A stretch of 64,000 nt of DNA from Chryseobacterium jejuense (lineage in GTDB: Bacteria > Bacteroidota > Bacteroidia > Flavobacteriales > Weeksellaceae): NCBI RefSeq assembly GCF_017877355.1, contig NZ_JAGIPR010000005.1:248001-312000 (forward strand), in the 5' to 3' direction. Positions 41,857 through 50,224 of this stretch are shown here, in pieces; within the stretch, counting starts at the first letter, position 1, and each line of letters begins with the position of its first letter. Position numbers and translations under genes: made by a program. A model generated the notes under the pieces. The model did no database searches and was not told the origin of the DNA. It saw only the letters and a program-made list of their open reading frames with translations.

Positions 41857-42423
41857 TTATTTTTTAAAACTTAATGCTAAGGGGAGGGAAACTGTAGATG
41901 AGACCGGTTTCCCATTAGTTTCTGCAGGTTTCCACTTTCCTTTTTCTCTGATACGATAAAAGGCAGCTTCAATAAATGAATTTACATCTTCATTATTTCC
42001 TTTGGCCTGAGCATTAAGAGCATTCCCTTTAGAGTCTACTACAAAGTTTAATGTTGCTTTATAAGAATCCGAAGCATAGTTTAAGAAAACAAGATCAACG
42101 GCATCATACAATGACTTTTGAAAAGCTGTTTTTCCAGCTTCATATTCCGCTTCTTTCGTCAATTTAGTTTTTACAGGCGGATCATTGACTAATATTTTCT
42201 TATCGTCTTCAGAAATTTTCTCAAGCGCATTTTTATAAGATGTTATTTTGTCTTCCGTAAGAAGCCACTCTAGCTTAGTTCGCAGATCGTTAGGCTTAGG
42301 GTATTTGTTGTACAATGCCGTTTTCTTTCTTTCATATTTGGAATCAGCCTTCTGAAATGCAGATACCTGAGCACTTCCGAAAGCAAATGATACTATGAAG
42401 GCTAATGCTAAGAGTCTTTTCAT
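41857..42423 (-). CDS. exported TonB C-terminal-like domain protein
   Basis: A 188-residue exported protein: signal peptide (residues 1-19, ending SAQ), a long helical Lys/Glu-rich region, and a C-terminal domain with LNFVVDSKGNALNAQAKGNNEDVNSFIEAAFYRIREKGKWKPAETNGKPVSSTVSLPLAL. The motif order (VDSKG, KWKPAETNGKPV) matches the two smaller proteins at 31 kb, so it is a third, more divergent member. It ends at a terminator and is separated from pepT by only 4 bp, hence perhaps cotranscribed with it. Confidence 0.75.
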   Translation of the reverse strand: MKRLLALAFIVSFAFGSAQVSAFQKADSKYERKKTALYNKYPKPNDLRTKLEWLLTEDKITSYKNALEKISEDDKKILVNDPPVKTKLTKEAEYEAGKTAFQKSLYDAVDLVFLNYASDSYKATLNFVVDSKGNALNAQAKGNNEDVNSFIEAAFYRIREKGKWKPAETNGKPVSSTVSLPLALSFKK

Positions 42424-42427
42424 CTTA

Positions 42428-43675
42428 TTAAGCTTTTACAATATTAATAATCACTTCTGTAGCTTTCTCCATGCTTTCCAGCGCTACATATTCGTATGGC
42501 CCGTGGAAGTTGATTCCTCCTGCGAAGATATTAGGACAAGGAAGGCCCATATAAGAAAGCTGAGCACCATCTGTACCCCCTCTGATCGCTTTGATCTTAG
42601 GTTCAATTCCTGCTTCAGTCATTGCTTTTGCAGCAAGATCTACGATGTGCATTTTGCCTTCAAACTGCTGCTTCATGTTTCTGTATTGTTCTTTAATCTC
42701 TACTTCAGCAGTTCCTTCACCATGTTTTTGGTTGAATTCAGCCACTTTTTCTTCCATGAATTTTTTTCTTGCTTCAAATTTATCAGCATCGTGGTCACGG
42801 ATGATGTATTGAAGTTTTGCTTCAGAAATATCAGCTGTAATGTCCATTAAATGATAGAATCCTTCAAAACCCTTAGTGGTTGCAGGAGTTTCATTAGCCG
42901 GTAAGATTTGAGCGAACTCAGCAGCCAATAAAGCAGCGTTAATCATTTTACCATAAGCATATCCCGGGTGTACACTTAATCCATGGATTTTGACAACAGC
43001 ACCAGCAGCGTTAAAGTTCTCGTATTCAAGTTCTCCAACTTCGCCACCATCCATTGTATAAGCCCATTCAGCACCAAACTTAGCAACATCAAACTTGTGT
43101 GCACCTCTTCCGATTTCTTCATCAGGGGTAAATCCTACAGCAATTCTTCCGTGCTTAATTTCAGGGTGAGCGATAAGATATTCAGCAGCCGTTACAATTT
43201 CTGCGCAACCTGCTTTATCATCAGCTCCAAGAAGGGTAGTTCCGTCCGTAGTAATTAGGGTCTGACCGATATATTTTTTTAAACTTTCAAATCTTGAAGG
43301 AGATAAAGTGAATCCCGTAGTCTGGTTTAATAGAAGGTCATTTCCGTCATAATTTTCCCAAACCTGAGGTTTTACATTTTCTCCGCTGAAGTCAGGTGAT
43401 GTATCATAATGTGAAATGAATCCGATGGTTGGTCTGTCATCATTTTCAAGGTTAGAAGGAACATAGCCCATAATATAACCGTGCTCATCAATTGAAACAT
43501 TTTCTAAACCGATTGTTTTCAGTTCTTCGGTAATGTAATTAGCAATATCCCACTGGCGCTCAGTAGAAGGAGTAGCTTCACTTTCTGCATCACTCGTTGA
43601 ATATATTTTTACATAACTAAGAAAACGGTTCAGTAATTTCTCTTTCCATAAAGGATTGAATTCTATTGTACTCAT
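42428..43675 (-). CDS. pepT: peptidase T
   Basis: A 415-residue M20-family tripeptide aminopeptidase with two zinc ions. Motifs: HYDTSPDFSGENV (first zinc His), LLGADDKAGCAEI (bridging Asp), TPDEEIGRGAHKF (catalytic Glu and second ligand) and the C-terminal GGTDGAQLSYMGLPCPNIFAGGINFHGPYEY. Length is normal. ATG 43675 (MSTIEFNPLWK) is taken; 11 more codons are open upstream but AT-rich. It removes the N-terminal residue of tripeptides in the cytoplasm. It precedes the TonB-C-like gene on the same strand. Confidence 0.94.
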   Translation of the reverse strand: MSTIEFNPLWKEKLLNRFLSYVKIYSTSDAESEATPSTERQWDIANYITEELKTIGLENVSIDEHGYIMGYVPSNLENDDRPTIGFISHYDTSPDFSGENVKPQVWENYDGNDLLLNQTTGFTLSPSRFESLKKYIGQTLITTDGTTLLGADDKAGCAEIVTAAEYLIAHPEIKHGRIAVGFTPDEEIGRGAHKFDVAKFGAEWAYTMDGGEVGELEYENFNAAGAVVKIHGLSVHPGYAYGKMINAALLAAEFAQILPANETPATTKGFEGFYHLMDITADISEAKLQYIIRDHDADKFEARKKFMEEKVAEFNQKHGEGTAEVEIKEQYRNMKQQFEGKMHIVDLAAKAMTEAGIEPKIKAIRGGTDGAQLSYMGLPCPNIFAGGINFHGPYEYVALESMEKATEVIINIVKA

Positions 43676-43837
43676 CAGATTTATCATAAATTTTAACAAA
43701 GTTAGCAAATTTGATGCTCAGAATACATTATTTGCAGGTGAATATCAGTGATTGAAATTATAAATCAGATATAAAACTTTGAAAATCAAAATAATGTTAG
43801 ATTTGTATGTAGAGTATACTAAGTAGTTTAGTTTTAT

Positions 43838-43845
43838 TATATTTG
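43838..43845 (+). promoter_or_regulatory. -7 promoter element TATATTTG before the HMG-CoA-lyase-like gene
   Basis: Full TAnnTTTG match 19 bp upstream of the ATG at 43865. No TTG at the expected position. Confidence 0.45.
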
Positions 43846-43864
43846 AGAAAATCAAAAAGTAAAA

Positions 43865-44713
43865 ATGTTTCTTACCGAATGTCCTAGAGATGCAATGCAG
43901 GGATGGGGAGAGTTTATCCCTACTGATAAAAAGATAGATTATATCAACTCCTTAATGGATGTTGGGTTCGATGTGTTGGATTGCCTGAGCTTTGTTTCTC
44001 CAAAAGCAATTCCCCAGATGGCTGACTCTGATGAGGTGGCTGAGAATATTGATAAGTCCCGTTCCAAGACCAAGGTTTCCGCTATTATTGGAAACTATAG
44101 GGGTGCTGAAAAAGCATTAAGACATCAGTCTGTGGATATTCTGGGATTCCCTTTCTCTATTTCTGAAACATTTCAGCATAGAAATACTAATAAGAGTCAG
44201 GAAGAGGCTTTTGATGAGATCATTAAAATGCTGGAATTGGTAAAAGGTGAAGGAAAGCAACTGAATATTTATTTCTCTATGGCCTTTGGAAATCCATATG
44301 GAGAAATGTGGAAGTGGGAAGATGTAGACCAGTGGGCCCAAAGATTTTCGGATATCGGGGTGAAAGACATCCTACTTTCTGATACAACCGGAGTGGCAAC
44401 ACCCGAAACCATTACACTTCTATTTGAAAAAATTCCTTCAAAATATCCTGAAATTAATTTCGGGGGACACTTTCATAATCGTTATGAAGAATCTTATTCA
44501 AAACTGAAAGCAGCTTATGACAAAGGATGCAGAAGATTTGATAGCGCTATCAAAGGAATTGGTGGATGCCCTATGGCTAAAGATGATCTGGTAGGAAATA
44601 TGCCTACAGAACAGGTCATCAACTTCATGAGTGTTGAAAAAGCAGAGCATAAGCTGAATCTTTTAAATTTTGAAAGTTCTTACAATAAGGCTAAGGATAT
44701 TTTTCATTTTTAA
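43865..44713 (+). CDS. hydroxymethylglutaryl-CoA lyase-like protein
   Basis: A 282-residue TIM-barrel of the HMGL-like family. TECPRDAMQGW holds the catalytic Arg-Asp pair, FDVLDCLSFVSPKAIPQMADSDEV gives the substrate wall, LLSDTTGVATPE the metal region, GGHFHNRYE the His-x-His metal ligands, and IKGIGGCPMAKDDLVGNMPTE the flexible Cys loop of HMG-CoA lyase. It would split HMG-CoA into acetyl-CoA and acetoacetate at the end of leucine breakdown. The N terminus is short, starting with the first strand. It stands alone, not with leucine catabolic genes. Confidence 0.88.
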   Translation: MFLTECPRDAMQGWGEFIPTDKKIDYINSLMDVGFDVLDCLSFVSPKAIPQMADSDEVAENIDKSRSKTKVSAIIGNYRGAEKALRHQSVDILGFPFSISETFQHRNTNKSQEEAFDEIIKMLELVKGEGKQLNIYFSMAFGNPYGEMWKWEDVDQWAQRFSDIGVKDILLSDTTGVATPETITLLFEKIPSKYPEINFGGHFHNRYEESYSKLKAAYDKGCRRFDSAIKGIGGCPMAKDDLVGNMPTEQVINFMSVEKAEHKLNLLNFESSYNKAKDIFHF

Positions 44714-44733
44714 GACCAAGAAAATCATTTAAA

Positions 44734-45468
44734 TTATATAGAATCACTGTCCGGACTGGATGGTGATTCTTCGTCTTCATAACGGGGATTTTTCATATCA
44801 TCCAGCTCTTCTGTTGTATATTGATGGAACTCTTCAAAATTTGTGGTTTTTGAAATGTACAGAATAACACTTTTACGATATTTAAATTTGATGATAAGCC
44901 CATCTTCAGGAGCTGGTTGCAGTTGCTCAGTATCCATGAAGATCTTGCTTTCTTTTTTAAACGAATTGATAACCGGAAGTTCCCCATCATATCTTTTTTT
45001 GTACAGGACGTCTCCATTGCTGGAAATGATGAATAAAATACTGCTGCTAGAGTCTTCATTTTCCACTAAAAAGGCAAGATCTGCCTTGCCTGTTTCACTT
45101 TTCCCGGTAAAATTACCAAAGGCAAATACTTTGGGTGCCCTGTCTTTAATATTTGTTAGATGGAATCTCTCAGAGCGGTCTTCGGAATCGTAAAATTTAT
45201 TGTTGATGAATGCCTGAACGATTCCTCTTCTGTATTCCTCAGGAATTTCATTATATTCATGTATTTTAAACGTGATGGTTTCCAGATAATCAAAATTCTC
45301 AATAATGATGGCTGGGCTGGCGTAATCTGTTTGTGGAGCATCTTCCGGAGTAAAATAACGCTGCCAGTTATATAAAAATGAGAAAGCTATCAAGAGAAGT
45401 ACTGCTACCGCAGATAATATGATCCATTTTTTATTTGATTTTTTAGGGAGTTCCGGATTAGAATTCAT
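44734..45468 (-). CDS. single-pass membrane protein of unknown function
   Basis: A 244-residue protein with a short Lys-rich N terminus, one transmembrane helix (about residues 15-32) and a large soluble domain facing the periplasm. The domain has mixed alpha/beta character with aromatic residues (IIIENFDYLETITFKIHEYNEIP, NNKFYDSEDRSERFH) and an acidic Ser/Pro tail. I recognise no family. It converges with the HMG-CoA-lyase-like gene and is divergent from the sulfurtransferase. No operon partner. Confidence 0.65.
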   Translation of the reverse strand: MNSNPELPKKSNKKWIILSAVAVLLLIAFSFLYNWQRYFTPEDAPQTDYASPAIIIENFDYLETITFKIHEYNEIPEEYRRGIVQAFINNKFYDSEDRSERFHLTNIKDRAPKVFAFGNFTGKSETGKADLAFLVENEDSSSSILFIISSNGDVLYKKRYDGELPVINSFKKESKIFMDTEQLQPAPEDGLIIKFKYRKSVILYISKTTNFEEFHQYTTEELDDMKNPRYEDEESPSSPDSDSI

Positions 45469-45555
45469 ATTTGTATTTTTTAATTACTTAAATTTATACA
45501 AAAATAATTCTCAGGGAAACAATTTTTAACCTGAATCATAACTTAATTACCTATT

Positions 45556-46386
45556 ATGAAAACCCATCCGATTACGAAGAATATTGATGTTTTCCAGAAT
45601 ACGATTGTTTTAGATGCCAGAACTGGAAAAGATGCAAAGCAAAACTACTTAGAAAAACATATTAAAGGGGCAAGGTTCATTGATCTGGATAAAGATCTTG
45701 CTGAAATAGGAGAAAATGCCGCCTTTGGCGGAAGACACCCGCTTCCAGCCCCGGAAAAATTCACCGAAACGCTTTCCAATCTTGGGATTGCTGAAAATTC
45801 CCATATTGTTGTTTATGACGATAAGAATGGTTCAAATGCAGCAGCCAGAGCATGGTGGATGTTAAGATCTTTTGGATTTGAAAACGTGCAGGTTCTTGAT
45901 GGCGGAATACAGGCTGCGGAAAAGAATAATATGGAATTTTCATCAGGAGAAGAGGTCTTTGAAAAAGCTCCACTGATTAAAAAAGAAAATTGGGATCTAC
46001 CTGTTTCAAATCTGGAAGAGGTTGAAAATGAATTGAAAAGCAATTCTTCTACAGTCATTGATGTAAGAGATGCTTATCGATACAGAGGAGAATCTGAACC
46101 TATTGATCTGGTTGCCGGGCATATTCCTGGTGCCATCAATATTCCTTTTTCTGAAAACCTGGATGAAAACGGATTGTTCCTGAGTCCTGAAATTTTAAAA
46201 GAAAAATATATCCAATTATTACAAAATAAACCTGAAACCCTCATTATTCACTGTGGGTCAGGAGTTACGGCATGTCATACCATCTTAGCATTGGCTCATG
46301 CAGGATTTAAAATTCCAAATCTTTATGTAGGTTCATGGAGTGAATGGAGCAGGAGAGAAGGCAAAGAAGTAGCGAAAGAATTGTAA
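45556..46386 (+). CDS. two-domain sulfurtransferase (rhodanese / 3-mercaptopyruvate type)
   Basis: A 276-residue tandem rhodanese. The N-terminal inactive domain includes HIKGARFIDLDKDLAEIGENA and PAPEKFTETLSNLGI, and the C-terminal active domain includes HIPGAINIPFSENL and the catalytic loop HCGSGVTACHTILALAHAGF, with Cys at about 231 and the CGSGVTA form typical of 3-mercaptopyruvate sulfurtransferases. It transfers sulfur from thiosulfate or mercaptopyruvate to cyanide or thiols. Monocistronic, with a strong terminator after it. Confidence 0.9.
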   Translation: MKTHPITKNIDVFQNTIVLDARTGKDAKQNYLEKHIKGARFIDLDKDLAEIGENAAFGGRHPLPAPEKFTETLSNLGIAENSHIVVYDDKNGSNAAARAWWMLRSFGFENVQVLDGGIQAAEKNNMEFSSGEEVFEKAPLIKKENWDLPVSNLEEVENELKSNSSTVIDVRDAYRYRGESEPIDLVAGHIPGAINIPFSENLDENGLFLSPEILKEKYIQLLQNKPETLIIHCGSGVTACHTILALAHAGFKIPNLYVGSWSEWSRREGKEVAKEL

Positions 46387-46419
46387 GAATAGCCTCAGGC
46401 TGGGGTTTCAATGATAGAA

Positions 46420-46448
46420 AAAAGGATGTCACAGTATGACATCCTTTT
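46420..46448. terminator. terminator after the sulfurtransferase gene
   Basis: A perfect 12-bp stem, AAAAGGATGTCA (46420-46431) with TGACATCCTTTT (46437-46448), and a 5-nt loop. The A/T ends make it usable on either strand. Confidence 0.8.
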
Positions 46449-46582
46449 ATATTTTCAGTTCTATATTACCTTTTGCTCAGTTGTAGTAATGAAATAACTA
46501 TACATTCCCAAGAAAGCTGGTATTATTGCTCCTGAGTAATAGGGGTAATATTAATTTTATCTGTATAGAAAATGCTTAAGAC

Positions 46583-46909
46583 TTATAGCATTCCAAGTTC
46601 AAATTTTGCCTCTTCGCTCATCATATCCTTATTCCAGCTCGGCTCAAAGGTAAGTTCTAGGTCAACACTTTTTACATGCTCTACTTCTGCTACTTTATCC
46701 TTTACTTCCTGAGGCAGTGTTTCTGCTACGGGGCAGTTGGGAGTGGTAAGAGTCATTATAATTTTTACGTCAGCATCATCGGAGATCTGTACATCATAAA
46801 TTAGCCCTAATTCGTAAATATCTACCGGAATTTCGGGGTCATATACGGTTTTTAGCACGCTGATGATTTCTTCACCAATGTCTGCAATTTGATCGTCTGT
46901 AAATTTCAT
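46583..46909 (-). CDS. SUF-associated MIP18/DUF59 family protein
   Basis: A 108-residue protein of the MIP18/PaaD (DUF59) family, involved in iron-sulfur cluster assembly or delivery. VLKTVYDPEIPVDIYELGLIYDV is the family signature near residues 18-40, and TLTTPNCPVAETLPQEV holds the conserved Cys near residue 73. It lies at the 3' end of a minus-strand set (exonuclease-like, CsaA, peptidase-like) and is 3 bp from the exonuclease gene. Bacteroidetes often keep such a gene with the suf operon; here no other suf genes are visible. Confidence 0.87.
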   Translation of the reverse strand: MKFTDDQIADIGEEIISVLKTVYDPEIPVDIYELGLIYDVQISDDADVKIIMTLTTPNCPVAETLPQEVKDKVAEVEHVKSVDLELTFEPSWNKDMMSEEAKFELGML

Positions 46910-46912
46910 TTT

Positions 46913-47614
46913 TTAATCTAAATTGATATTCCTTTTCAACAAATCTTCCTGACGCATACGCCGGAAAATATTTGCCAAAGTTAAGACATCTTTTTCACAA
47001 TAGTCAACAATTCGCTGCAAGTCTTTTTCTATGTAGTAAATTGATGAAACCATTGAGCCGTCGATATCATCCTTTGGAGTAGGAATACCAAAGACATGAG
47101 CCAATAATTCTAATGATACAAAACTTTTATAATCCCCGAATTTCCATAGTTCCATAGTATCTATATGAGGAATCTCCCAGGGCTTTTTTCCAAACATCTG
47201 GAATGGGGCAGGAGGCTGCATTCCGTTGATGAGATAACGCCTTGCAATCCATGGGAAATCAAATTCTTTTCCGTTGTGAGCACAGAGAATCACATTATAA
47301 AGCCTCGGACTGTTGAAAATCTCTCCAAATTCCTGAAGCATCTTTTTCTCATCATGTCCGGAGAAACTTTTAATCTTTAAGGTTTCATTCTTTTCCACCA
47401 TTCCGATGGTGATGCAGATGATCTTTCCGAATTCTGCCATGATTCCGGCTCTGTCATAAAACTCTGCTGCGGAAACATCCTCTTTTCTCTGAAATCTTGT
47501 TTTCTTATCCCAAAGATGTTGATCAGTTTCAGATAAATCGTCCCAGGAGCCTGACTGTGGAACAGTTTCAATATCAAGGAATAAGACTCTTTCTAATGGT
47601 ATGTTCTGTATCAT
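46913..47614 (-). CDS. DEDD-type 3'-5' exonuclease (PolB-exonuclease-like)
   Basis: A 233-residue RNase-H-fold exonuclease. FLDIETVPQ (residues 12-20) carries the first Asp/Glu pair, AHNGKEFDFPWIARR near 112-126 the second Asp, and DYCEKDV near 208 the third motif; Tyr207 fits the DEDDy form. It resembles predicted 3'-5' exonucleases related to the proofreading domain of family B polymerase, acting on single-stranded DNA or RNA. It is the second-last gene of the minus-strand run. Confidence 0.85.
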   Translation of the reverse strand: MIQNIPLERVLFLDIETVPQSGSWDDLSETDQHLWDKKTRFQRKEDVSAAEFYDRAGIMAEFGKIICITIGMVEKNETLKIKSFSGHDEKKMLQEFGEIFNSPRLYNVILCAHNGKEFDFPWIARRYLINGMQPPAPFQMFGKKPWEIPHIDTMELWKFGDYKSFVSLELLAHVFGIPTPKDDIDGSMVSSIYYIEKDLQRIVDYCEKDVLTLANIFRRMRQEDLLKRNINLD

Positions 47615-47629
47615 TGTGTTTTTTATTTG

Positions 47630-47977
47630 CTATCCTACCTGCATCCCGTTTTTTGTGGGTAATGAAGGGGCTAAAAGGGTCACGTCATTTTTGTCTTCTC
47701 CATATAATCCTAAGACCAGACATTCACTGAAGAAATTGGCAATCTGTTTTTTAGGAAAGTTGACGACGGCCAGAATCTGTTTTCCTACCAATTCTTCTTT
47801 CTGGTAAAGTGAAGTGATCTGTGCGGATGATTTTCTGATTCCCAGTTCACCAAAGTCTATTTCCAGTTGATAGGAAGGATTTCTTGCCTTTTCAAAATCA
47901 TTTACTGAAATAATTGTTCCGCATCTGATGTCTATTTTTTCAAAATCTGCCCAGGTTATGTCTGGTTTTACGTTCAT
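47630..47977 (-). CDS. csaA: tRNA-binding domain protein CsaA
   Basis: A 115-residue OB-fold protein: ADFEKIDIRCGTIISVNDFEKARNPSYQLEIDFGELG and SAQITSLYQKEELVGKQILAVVNFPKKQIANFFSE are the CsaA signature (EMAP-II/Arc1p-like tRNA-binding domain), with LLAPSLPTKNGMQVG at the end. CsaA has been linked with chaperone and secretion functions in Bacillus. Start 47977 overlaps the stop of the upstream peptidase-like gene by 4 bp, so they are translationally coupled. Confidence 0.93.
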   Translation of the reverse strand: MNVKPDITWADFEKIDIRCGTIISVNDFEKARNPSYQLEIDFGELGIRKSSAQITSLYQKEELVGKQILAVVNFPKKQIANFFSECLVLGLYGEDKNDVTLLAPSLPTKNGMQVG

Positions 47978-48483
47978 GGTAATGTGTTAATTAAATGTTC
48001 TACTTCTATTTTCTGCTCTGCATATTTTTGTTGTAATTCTGAACCTTCGCCCATTCTTTTATAATATTCCAGGGCTTTTCCACCGAAGAACTTTTTATGA
48101 AAATCGGAAACGTCAGGAATCTGTGGGAAAACTTTATGAAAAAGCATTTCATAGTAGGCCTGAAACTCTCTTTCATTTTTGTCTTCTATCACATGTCCCG
48201 GAGCTTTTTGCCTTACATGAAGCATTTCGTGGGCCACCATATTCAGAACAAGGTTCAGATCAAAATCAAATAAATTTTTGGGAATCATTACGGTTTGAGG
48301 TCCTCCCAATTCCCCTTCTGCGGTAAGAAGCATAGAAGTAGGAGAAAGCTCTTCCCTGAATCCAAATCCTGCAAAATTTTCATGTTCCAGATCAAAAGAA
48401 TGGATCAGATATTTTGCGGCATCCAGAATCTGATTATGTTCTTTATAGGCTTCAAGGTGGAGATTAACCTGCTCAAAATTCAT
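47974..48483 (-). CDS. HExxH metallopeptidase-like protein
   Basis: A 169-residue soluble protein with MVAHEMLHVRQK (HEMLH near residues 87-91) and a further conserved acidic run (EREFQAYYEMLFHKVFP) about 20 residues on, which could provide the third zinc ligand. It looks like a small zincin-type peptidase, but I do not recognise a named family. It is the first gene of the four-gene minus-strand unit, overlapping csaA by 4 bp. Substrate unknown; the association with CsaA may mean protein quality control. Confidence 0.7.
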   Translation of the reverse strand: MNFEQVNLHLEAYKEHNQILDAAKYLIHSFDLEHENFAGFGFREELSPTSMLLTAEGELGGPQTVMIPKNLFDFDLNLVLNMVAHEMLHVRQKAPGHVIEDKNEREFQAYYEMLFHKVFPQIPDVSDFHKKFFGGKALEYYKRMGEGSELQQKYAEQKIEVEHLINTLP

Positions 48484-48624
48484 TTGAAGTATGTTTTATA
48501 ACAAATGTATTAAAATATTGAGAATTAAAAAGTATGTTTTGAAGAGGAACGTTGTCAAAAAAACTGAGATTTTGTATTGATTAAATTCTTCTCTTTTAAT
48601 TGTACGCCTCCAAATAAAAAAATC

Positions 48625-48683
48625 TGTGTCTGTGCTTATTCATGCATTTTTCTGAAATTTATTTAAAAAATTATCCAAAAAAT
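48625..48683. repeat. 59-bp direct repeat, left copy
   Basis: About 50 bp upstream of the Crp-like start. It is 52/59 identical to the sequence at 50160-50218, including 24 identical bases at the left (TGTGTCTGTGCTTATTCATG and the next four), with no gaps. The two copies bracket the Crp and GNAT genes. Confidence 0.8.
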
Positions 48684-48732
48684 AAAATATCTTTTAGGCA
48701 CCCATTCAACAAATGCTTAACTTGACTATTTT

Positions 48733-49332
48733 ATGCCTATGGAAGAATTACTTATACAAAAGTTTAAAGAAAAAATAAACTCTTATTACCCTATTTCGGA
48801 GACCTCATTTGAAAAGCTTTTAACAATGGCAACGATCATAAACTTAAAAAGAAATGAGGTGCTCGTTCAACAGGGTTTTGTGGCACATCAATTTTGCTTC
48901 TTGTATTCGGGTTATATTATATCATATGTCAATAATGATATGGGGAAAACATACAACAAAAATATTGCAGTGAATTATGATTTTATTACCTCAACCGTTT
49001 CCTGTATTTTGAACCAGCCATCAAAGTTTACAATCAAAGCTGTAACGGATTGTGTACTTCTGAGTCTTCCTTATAAAGAATTCAGAAAAATATTTTTCCA
49101 AATAGATGATCTTAAATTGTTTTATTTGCATTACCTCGAAAAAAACTGGATTATAGATAAAGAAGAAAGAGAAGTTTCTATTATAATGGAGGCTGCTCAG
49201 ATACGATATGAAAAATTATTGCAGAGCTATCCCAATATTGAAAAGTTTGTACCTTTACAGGACATAGCATCCCACTTAGGCATTACACCTACTCAACTTA
49301 GCAGAATACGCAAACAATTAAAATTAAAATAG
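48733..49332 (+). CDS. Crp/Fnr family transcriptional regulator
   Basis: A 199-residue regulator with an N-terminal cyclic-nucleotide-binding-type beta barrel (RNEVLVQQGFVAHQFCFLYSGYI, residues 39-61) and a C-terminal helix-turn-helix LQDIASHLGITPTQLSRIRKQ. The barrel lacks the Arg-Ser-type phosphate-binding cassette of cAMP receptor proteins, as in most Bacteroidetes members, so its ligand is unknown. It is 73 bp ahead of a GNAT gene, likely its target or cotranscribed. Both are more AT-rich than the neighbours and lie between direct repeats. Confidence 0.87.
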   Translation: MPMEELLIQKFKEKINSYYPISETSFEKLLTMATIINLKRNEVLVQQGFVAHQFCFLYSGYIISYVNNDMGKTYNKNIAVNYDFITSTVSCILNQPSKFTIKAVTDCVLLSLPYKEFRKIFFQIDDLKLFYLHYLEKNWIIDKEEREVSIIMEAAQIRYEKLLQSYPNIEKFVPLQDIASHLGITPTQLSRIRKQLKLK

Positions 49333-49405
49333 TCGTCTCAACATATGTAAAAAGCCATCTGAACTAGGTATTGTAATTTAGCAATAAAAATAAAATTACA
49401 ATCTT

Positions 49406-49921
49406 ATGGATATGATAGTAAAAAGTAAAAAATTAGATTTTAAGGACATTTACGAAATTATCAACGATGCTTCTTCAGCATATAAAGGTATTATACCGGA
49501 AGACCGATGGAAAGAGCCTTATATGACGGAAGACGAGTTGCAAAACCAAATTGCTGATGGGGTTGAGTTTTGGTGTTACTTCCAAAATAATACTATTATT
49601 GGAGTAATGGGCATTCAGCATAAATTGAATGTAACCTTAATTCGTCATGCATATGTAAGGACAATAGCCCGAAACAAAGGAATTGGGAGTAAGTTGTTAA
49701 AACATTTATCACTACTTACTGAGAAGCCAATCTTAATAGGAACGTGGGCCGACGCTACATGGGCAATCAGATTTTATTTAAACAATGGGTTTAAGCAATC
49801 ATCACATATGGAAAAAGAATATTTGCTAAGAAAATATTGGAATATACCTCATCGACAAATTGAAACATCGGTAGTTTTAACAAGCCCTGATTTCGTTATC
49901 AGGAGATTGGATGAGCAATAG
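49406..49921 (+). CDS. GNAT family N-acetyltransferase
   Basis: A 171-residue acetyltransferase with the acetyl-CoA-binding VRTIARNKGIGSKLLKHL at about 91-108 (R-x-x-G-I-G), IGVMGIQHK before it and a C-terminal AIRFYLNNGFKQSSHMEKEYLLRKYW. It starts MDMIVKSKKLDF and follows a family form that often has ATG a few codons later. It is unlike the RimJ-type GNATs elsewhere in the window. Together with the Crp-like gene it forms a two-gene cassette; substrate unknown. Confidence 0.86.
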   Translation: MDMIVKSKKLDFKDIYEIINDASSAYKGIIPEDRWKEPYMTEDELQNQIADGVEFWCYFQNNTIIGVMGIQHKLNVTLIRHAYVRTIARNKGIGSKLLKHLSLLTEKPILIGTWADATWAIRFYLNNGFKQSSHMEKEYLLRKYWNIPHRQIETSVVLTSPDFVIRRLDEQ

Positions 49922-50224
49922 CCTGTAAATATAAAAACTGATTTTTTGATTATAAGAATGAATAATGTATTTCTTTTGTACAGGGTCTATTAGCTGGTGC
50001 TGTAAAGTGTATATCTAATAATTTATTTCTCTATTTCGAATAATATAGCTCTAAAACACTATTCTGATAAAATCTTCCTTCACGAATTCGAGCTGATAAT
50101 AAGACTTCATGCTTTCATATAATGATTATTTTTAACTGTGTCTATTAAATAGAAATAATTGTGTCTGTGCTTATTCATGCATTCTCCCGAAATTTATATG
50201 AGAAATTATTCAAAAAAACAGAAC
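49922..50224. other. 303-bp AT-rich intergenic region with the right direct repeat
   Basis: No gene or terminator hairpin is evident. The last 65 bp hold the right copy of the 59-bp direct repeat. The centre has only low-complexity AT-rich sequence. Confidence 0.5.
50160..50218. repeat. 59-bp direct repeat, right copy
   Basis: It ends 6 bp before the ATP-grasp start and matches the left copy at 48625-48683 with seven mismatches and no gaps. Read in the ATP-grasp frame both copies stay open (MHxxEIYxxNYxK). Confidence 0.8.

Noticed and set aside
42395..42850. 151-codon plus-strand frame opposite pepT and the TonB-C-like gene
   Set aside because: Completely antisense to pepT, whose motifs are intact; the frame is a shadow of pepT codon bias.
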